A stretch of DNA of 10,444 nt from Ruminococcaceae bacterium UBA1772 (GTDB lineage: Bacteria; Bacillota; Clostridia; Oscillospirales; Acutalibacteraceae), in the NCBI GenBank assembly GCA_002314645.1, contig DCGS01000049.1, positions 3,276-13,719 of the forward strand. Direction: 5' to 3'. Positions 6,998 through 10,444 of this stretch are shown here, piece by piece. Position numbers and translations under genes: made by a program. Each line of letters begins with the position of its first letter. Position 1 is the stretch's first letter. Under the pieces are notes generated by a model. The model was not told where the DNA came from. It did no database searches and was given only the letters and a program-made list of their open reading frames with translations.

Positions 6998-7720
6998 TTA
7001 TTTGTTTCCGCAGATTGGGCAATCAGCTTTGTGCTCAATTGGAATTCTTTCAAACAAAGCTTCTTTTGCATCATAGTAAAGGAGCTTTCCTGAAAGAGGA
7101 ATATCTATTCCGAGTAAATACTGAATTACTGATGTTGCTTCAATGCTTGCAATTGTTCCTACTACAGAAGATAGAGAACTGAATCTTTCTTCTGGTGGAA
7201 GTTCTGTTCCGTAAAGACAAGCAAGGCATGGTGTTTCATGAGGGTTAACAAATACGCTTGTTCCAATGAAACCATTTATTCCGCCGTCAACAAATGGCTT
7301 TCCAAGCTCTACACAAGCTTCGTTTACAATCATTCTTGCCTGAGCGTTGTCTACAGCTAATGCAACAATGTCATACTGACTGATAATTTCATAAGCATTG
7401 TCCTTGTTGATTGCTGTTGCATGAGGAATTATATTAAGTGAGCTGTTAAACTGTCTTAATTTTCTAGAAGCAGAAATAACCTTTAAACTTCCTATATCAT
7501 CTTCAAAATGGATATATTGTCTGTTTAAGTTACTTGCACTTACTATATCATGATCTGCGATTCCTATTGTTCCAATACCAGCAGCTGCTAAATGATACAT
7601 AAGAGTTGTACCAAGTCCACCGGCACCAATAATAAGGACACTAGAATCTGTGAGTTTTTCTTGACCGTCGTCGCCAAACTCAGGAATCATGATTTGTCTT
7701 GAATATCTATCCGAGTACAT
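6998..7720 (-). CDS. MoeB/ThiF/HesA-family E1-like adenylyltransferase
   Basis: The 240-residue protein belongs to the ubiquitin-activating-like family, which adenylates the C-terminal Gly of a MoaD or ThiS sulfur carrier. Visible motifs are the opening RYSRQI, the ATP-binding loop GAGGLG (32-37), ADHDIVSASNLNRQ (55-68) with the conserved Arg67, Lys80, and AVDN (122-125) with Asp124. Two zinc-binding pairs, CLAC (165-168) and CPIC (234-237), complete the set. The Cys that follows the zinc knuckle in E. coli ThiF is absent: the region reads RFSSLSSVVG. Activation without a thioester, as in MoeB, is therefore likely. GGAGG sits 8 bases before the ATG at 7720. The in-frame ATG at 7735 overlaps this ribosome binding site and has none of its own. 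The gene is divergent from a MoaD-like carrier gene, its likely partner. Confidence 0.9.
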   Translation of the reverse strand: MYSDRYSRQIMIPEFGDDGQEKLTDSSVLIIGAGGLGTTLMYHLAAAGIGTIGIADHDIVSASNLNRQYIHFEDDIGSLKVISASRKLRQFNSSLNIIPHATAINKDNAYEIISQYDIVALAVDNAQARMIVNEACVELGKPFVDGGINGFIGTSVFVNPHETPCLACLYGTELPPEERFSSLSSVVGTIASIEATSVIQYLLGIDIPLSGKLLYYDAKEALFERIPIEHKADCPICGNK

Positions 7721-7770
7721 TTTACTTTCCTCCATACCTATGGAAATTTGTCCGTATCAAAATACACCTT

Positions 7771-7799
7771 ATTATAACAACGAGTAAAGTTAGTGTAAA
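7771..7799 (-). promoter_or_regulatory. Sigma-A promoter for the MoeB-like gene
   Basis: On the minus strand TTTACA (7794-7799) and TATAAT (7771-7776) are 17 bases apart, a near-consensus pair. The -35 box overlaps one copy of the AGTGTA motif that recurs in this intergenic region. Confidence 0.7.
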
Positions 7800-7893
7800 T
7801 ATAAATATTTTTAAATGCCGTAAAAATTGAGCTTTATTTTTTGGGAAAGTTATCCAAAGAATATACACTAATGTGAAACTAGTCAAGTGTAAA
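7790..7893. repeat. Three copies of an AGTGTA motif between divergent promoters
   Basis: TTAGTGTA (7790-7797) is matched by its exact reverse complement TACACTAA (7864-7871). AGTGTAAA recurs directly at 7792-7799 and 7886-7893. The first copy overlaps the -35 box of the MoeB-like gene and the last lies just upstream of the -35 box of the MoaD-like gene. The placement suggests a shared regulator, but six to eight AT-rich bases can recur by chance. Confidence 0.35.
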
Positions 7894-7899
7894 AAGTTG

Positions 7900-7928
7900 T
7901 TGCTTATCTGAACATATTAAAGTATAAT
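7900..7928 (+). promoter_or_regulatory. Sigma-A promoter for the MoaD-like/oxidoreductase operon
   Basis: TTGCTT (7900-7905) and TATAAT (7923-7928) are 17 bases apart. Transcription should begin near 7935, leaving a leader of only about 45 bases. That is too short for a molybdenum/tungsten cofactor riboswitch, so control is more likely at initiation. Confidence 0.7.
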
Positions 7929-7980
7929 TTATATGTCTACTTTTATACAATGTATAGAGATTTTCACCGGAGGTGCTTTT

Positions 7981-8214
7981 ATGAAGATTGAATTCCACGG
8001 TCCACCAATGTGTGACTTTTCACGTATGGACAAGAACGGGGATATTGAAGTTCCGGAAGGAACAACTCTAAAGCAGTTTTTGAAGTTGGTAAAACTTCCT
8101 GTTATTTGGAGAAAGGTTTTTCCTGTTTTGGTTAATTATCAGAAGGTGCCAATGGAAACAGCCCTTAATGATGGAGACATTGTCAGTGCATTTTCTCCTT
8201 CAGGTGGCGGCTAA
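7981..8214 (+). CDS. MoaD/ThiS-family sulfur carrier protein
   Basis: The 77-residue protein has the size and ends of a ubiquitin-like sulfur carrier. It has a MKIEFHG opening strand, EVPEGTTLKQFLKLV (the typical helix-leading segment), a VFPVLVNYQKVP strand, LNDGDIVSAFSP near the end, and a C-terminal Gly-Gly (SGGG). In this family the terminal Gly is adenylated by MoeB or ThiF, then loaded as thiocarboxylate and used as sulfur donor. Its place directly before an aldehyde oxidoreductase points to molybdopterin/tungstopterin dithiolene synthesis rather than thiamine. The ATG at 7981 is preceded by GGAGGTG about 5 bases upstream. A longer in-frame ATG at 7933 lies at the predicted transcript start and lacks a ribosome binding site. 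The gap to the next gene is 49 bases with no convincing terminator, so they are probably co-transcribed. Confidence 0.85.
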   Translation: MKIEFHGPPMCDFSRMDKNGDIEVPEGTTLKQFLKLVKLPVIWRKVFPVLVNYQKVPMETALNDGDIVSAFSPSGGG

Positions 8215-8263
8215 TAATTAAGTTTTTTAATTTTTAAATCTATTAATTTGGGAGATGAAAAAA

Positions 8264-10279
8264 ATGAGAGGTTATTGTGGTAAAATCCTTGAAGTAGATC
8301 TTACAAACAAAACTTGTAGGGAATACAAAATCAAGGATGAAGTCTATGAGAACTTGCTCTCAGGTGCGTCACTCGGCGCCTGGTGGTGTTCTAGAAGAAT
8401 ACCTGCTGGAGCAGATCCTCTAGGTCCTGAAAATGTTCTTTGTATTACAAGTGGTACATTAACAAGTACTGGTTCTGTAATTACAGGACGTTGGATGGCT
8501 GTAACAAAGTCACCTGCAACAGGTGGTATTGGAGAAGCTAACTGTGGTGGTACGTTTGCTCCATACATTAAGGCATGTGGATATGACCTTATTGCTTTCG
8601 TAGGTAAGTCTGAAACTCCAGTTTATCTTTATTGTGATAATAACGGTCCTGTAATTAAGGACGCTTCTCACATTTGGGGTAAGGACACAGCAGTTGCTGA
8701 ACAAATGCTTATTGATGAAAACACAGTTGAAGGCAAGAAAAAGCCTGCCGCTTGTGTAATTGGACCTGGCGGTGAAAAGCTTAGCTGGATGGCTGGTATT
8801 TGTAACGATAACGGACGTATTGCTGCTCGTCAGGGTGTTGGTGCCGTTATGGGCTCAAAGATGCTCAAGGGTATTGTTCTTGCTGGAACAAAGTCAGTTT
8901 CAGGTTACAATCCTGCAGAAATTAAGAAGTACTCTAAGATTAGTGCTTCTCGTATTAACGCTGTAATGCTTCCACCAGAAGTACCAGCTGGTCTTCTTCA
9001 CTTAGGTAAGATCCTTCCTGAACTTCAGATGTCACCAGACGGTATCTTTACAGCTGTACTTATGGGAACATGGGGTACAGGTGGTGCATCTTCTTTCGCT
9101 GCTCAGACAGGTGAGGCTCCTATTAAAAACTGGGGCGGTTCACAGAAGGAAGACTTCAGTGCTTGGAAGTGTAATAAGGTTGACGGTTCTCAAATGCTTC
9201 GTCTCCAGACAAATAGATACTATTGCTACTCTTGTGTATATGGTTGCGGTGGTGAAATTGATATTTCAAAAATCAAGCACAACGACCAGGGCTACAAGAA
9301 AGTACATAAGCCAGAATATGAATCACAGTGGGACTTCACTGGATTCCTTCTTAATACAGATAATGATGCAATGCTCTTCATAAACGAGTATTGTAACCGT
9401 ATGGGTATTGATACCATTTCAACTGGTGGTGCAGTTGGTATGGCTATTGAAGCATACGAAAATGGTCTTCTTTCAAAGGAAGACTTCGGCGGCCTTGAAA
9501 TGACATGGGGTAATGCTGATTCAATCATTAAGTTTGTAAAGATGATTGCTAACCGTGAAGGTATTGGCGACACATTTGCAGACGGTTGTAAGAAAGCAAC
9601 AGAAATCCTTGGACCAGAATTTGGTAAATATGGTGTTCAGGGTGGTGGTACAGAGCCTCCAATGCACGACTCTCGTCCAGACCCTCAGCAGGCACTTCAC
9701 TATGCATTCGATGCTACTCCATCAAGACATACATCTGGTGGTTCACTCTACTATGGTTGTATGCACCTTTGGAAGAAAGTATCATGGGCTCCTCCAGCAG
9801 TTCTCATTGGTTCAAAAGAGGGCGAATGGAAGAACTATGACGAAGAATCATTGAAGGTTCTTGCTAACCAGTACTATAAGAGACTTGCTGACGCTGCAGG
9901 TGGATGCTACTTCGGATTCATCACAGGTGTTGCTAACTATCCTCTCTTTGAGTGGCTCTCAGCTGCAACAGGTTGGGATAGAACTCCAGACGATTGGATG
10001 GTAGTTGGTCACAGAATTACAACAATGCGTCAGTTATTCAACATTAAGCACGGTATTGATCCATGGAGCTTCAGACCACATGGACGTATGATCGGTGAAC
10101 CTCCTCTTAAGGTAGGTAAGGTTGCAGGTAAGACTGTACCTATTGATCCTATGCTTAGAGCAGCATGGAAGAATGCTGGCTGGAACGAAGAAACAGGTGT
10201 TCCAACACAAGAAACAATTGAAAAGCTTGGACTTGACAGGCTTCTCAATGCACCATTGGAGGAGTTTGTATATGGCTAA
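8264..10279 (+). CDS. Tungsten-containing aldehyde:ferredoxin oxidoreductase family, large subunit
   Basis: The 671-residue protein matches the AOR family, slightly longer than the roughly 600-residue archaeal type. The N-terminal AFOR_N domain (about 1-205) starts with GYCGKILEVDLT and contains GPENVLCITSGTLT, TGRWMAVTKSPATGGIGEANCGG and CGYDLIAFVGKSETPVYLY. The 4Fe-4S ligands fit CxxCxxxC at Cys321, Cys324 and Cys328, plus a later Cys548 (GGCYFG). A bis-pterin tungsten cofactor is expected at the domain junction. The family oxidises aldehydes to acids with ferredoxin as acceptor, or the reverse; the substrate cannot be assigned, and molybdenum use is not excluded. The ATG at 8264 is chosen because TGGGAG (8249-8254) is 9 bases before it. 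The in-frame ATG at 8255 would leave no spacing. The 3' end overlaps the next gene by 8 bases, suggesting a two-subunit enzyme. Confidence 0.93.
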   Translation: MRGYCGKILEVDLTNKTCREYKIKDEVYENLLSGASLGAWWCSRRIPAGADPLGPENVLCITSGTLTSTGSVITGRWMAVTKSPATGGIGEANCGGTFAPYIKACGYDLIAFVGKSETPVYLYCDNNGPVIKDASHIWGKDTAVAEQMLIDENTVEGKKKPAACVIGPGGEKLSWMAGICNDNGRIAARQGVGAVMGSKMLKGIVLAGTKSVSGYNPAEIKKYSKISASRINAVMLPPEVPAGLLHLGKILPELQMSPDGIFTAVLMGTWGTGGASSFAAQTGEAPIKNWGGSQKEDFSAWKCNKVDGSQMLRLQTNRYYCYSCVYGCGGEIDISKIKHNDQGYKKVHKPEYESQWDFTGFLLNTDNDAMLFINEYCNRMGIDTISTGGAVGMAIEAYENGLLSKEDFGGLEMTWGNADSIIKFVKMIANREGIGDTFADGCKKATEILGPEFGKYGVQGGGTEPPMHDSRPDPQQALHYAFDATPSRHTSGGSLYYGCMHLWKKVSWAPPAVLIGSKEGEWKNYDEESLKVLANQYYKRLADAAGGCYFGFITGVANYPLFEWLSAATGWDRTPDDWMVVGHRITTMRQLFNIKHGIDPWSFRPHGRMIGEPPLKVGKVAGKTVPIDPMLRAAWKNAGWNEETGVPTQETIEKLGLDRLLNAPLEEFVYG

Positions 10280-10444
10280 TCAGATTGCGGTAATTGACTA
10301 TAATAAATGTTACGGCTGTAAAGCTTGTATGTATAACTGCCCTGTAAGCATCTTTGATCTTCATCATCCTGTTACAAAAAGAGGTATGAGAAGAGAACTT
10401 CCATCAATTACAGATGAATCTAAATGTATTGGATGCGGAGTTTG
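10272..10444 (+). CDS. 4Fe-4S ferredoxin-type partner subunit of the oxidoreductase, 5' part only
   Basis: Only 57 codons are present; the frame is open at the window edge. A first cluster motif, CYGCKACMYNCP (Cys13, 16, 19, 23), and the start of a second, CIGCG (Cys52, 55), show a ferredoxin with at least two 4Fe-4S clusters. GGAGGAG (10258-10264) lies 7 bases before the ATG and inside the end of the oxidoreductase gene, and the frames overlap by 8 bases, so translation is probably coupled. By analogy with two-subunit tungsten oxidoreductases (small iron-sulfur subunit plus AOR-like large subunit), it would carry electrons away from the large subunit. The full length, and so whether it is a small ferredoxin or a longer polyferredoxin, cannot be seen. 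Confidence 0.88.
   Translation, partial: MANQIAVIDYNKCYGCKACMYNCPVSIFDLHHPVTKRGMRRELPSITDESKCIGCGV

Noticed and set aside
6943..7182. Small plus-strand open frame over the 3' end of the MoeB-like gene
   Set aside because: It starts in a terminator stem, runs antisense to a well supported gene and has no ribosome binding site.
7721..7735. Longer start for the MoeB-like gene at 7735
   Set aside because: The five extra codons are the ribosome binding site of the ATG at 7720, and no site precedes 7735.
7933..7980. Longer start for the MoaD-like gene at 7933
   Set aside because: It lies at the predicted transcription start and has no ribosome binding site. GGAGGTG precedes 7981, and family members begin at that point.
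7736..7980. Molybdenum/tungsten cofactor riboswitch upstream of the oxidoreductase operon
   Set aside because: The near-consensus promoter at 7900-7928 leaves a leader of about 45 bases, and no conserved riboswitch core was seen.
8215..8263. Terminator between the MoaD-like and oxidoreductase genes
   Set aside because: AATTAA/TTAATT followed by T residues is only a weak AT hairpin; co-transcription is more likely.

Overview
The window looks like chromosome from a low-GC, anaerobic Gram-positive bacterium of the class Clostridia, most plausibly a gut Ruminococcaceae/Lachnospiraceae-type organism. The reasons are AT-rich DNA with strong AGGAGG-type ribosome binding sites, near-consensus sigma-A promoters, a lipobox solute-binding protein, a surface protein with a Thr/Glu-rich stalk and a C-terminal NTGD-hydrophobic-KKK tail, an intracellular-type GH3 glycosidase, and a ferredoxin-linked aldehyde oxidoreductase. 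The species cannot be read from the sequence. There are no tRNA or rRNA genes, insertion sequences or CRISPR arrays.

Layout. (1) 1-566, minus: the first 188 codons of an oligopeptide/dipeptide-type ABC transporter lipoprotein, cut by the window edge. (2) 683-1939, plus: rmuC, divergent from (1). (3) 2027-4507, plus: an 826-residue GH3 beta-glucosidase-type enzyme with its own promoter, whose -35 box overlaps the rmuC stop codon. (4) 4551-5759, minus: a four-helix membrane protein that reads as an M28 aminopeptidase fold with most metal ligands lost. It converges on the GH3 gene and shares a bidirectional terminator with it. (5) About 5760-6219: a long intergenic region with several inverted repeats and divergent promoters. 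(6) 6220-6813, plus: a small secreted, stalked protein with a sorting-signal-like C-terminus, followed by a strong terminator. (7) 6998-10444: a tungsten (or molybdenum) pterin enzyme module. A MoeB/ThiF-like adenylyltransferase (minus) is divergent from a plus-strand operon of MoaD/ThiS-like sulfur carrier, aldehyde:ferredoxin oxidoreductase large subunit, and a 4Fe-4S ferredoxin-like partner that overlaps the oxidoreductase by 8 bases and runs off the window.

How they work together. The only clear functional unit is the last one. The E1-like enzyme probably activates the C-terminal Gly-Gly of the MoaD-like protein so that it can supply sulfur for the dithiolene of the pterin cofactor. The oxidoreductase would use this cofactor to interconvert aldehydes and carboxylates, passing electrons through its own 4Fe-4S cluster to the iron-sulfur partner. 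The divergent promoters of this unit share a small repeated motif (AGTGTA). The other genes look like independent transcription units. Several starts were moved from the longest open frame to the ATG with a properly spaced ribosome binding site (rmuC 683, surface protein 6220, MoeB-like 7720, MoaD-like 7981, oxidoreductase 8264).
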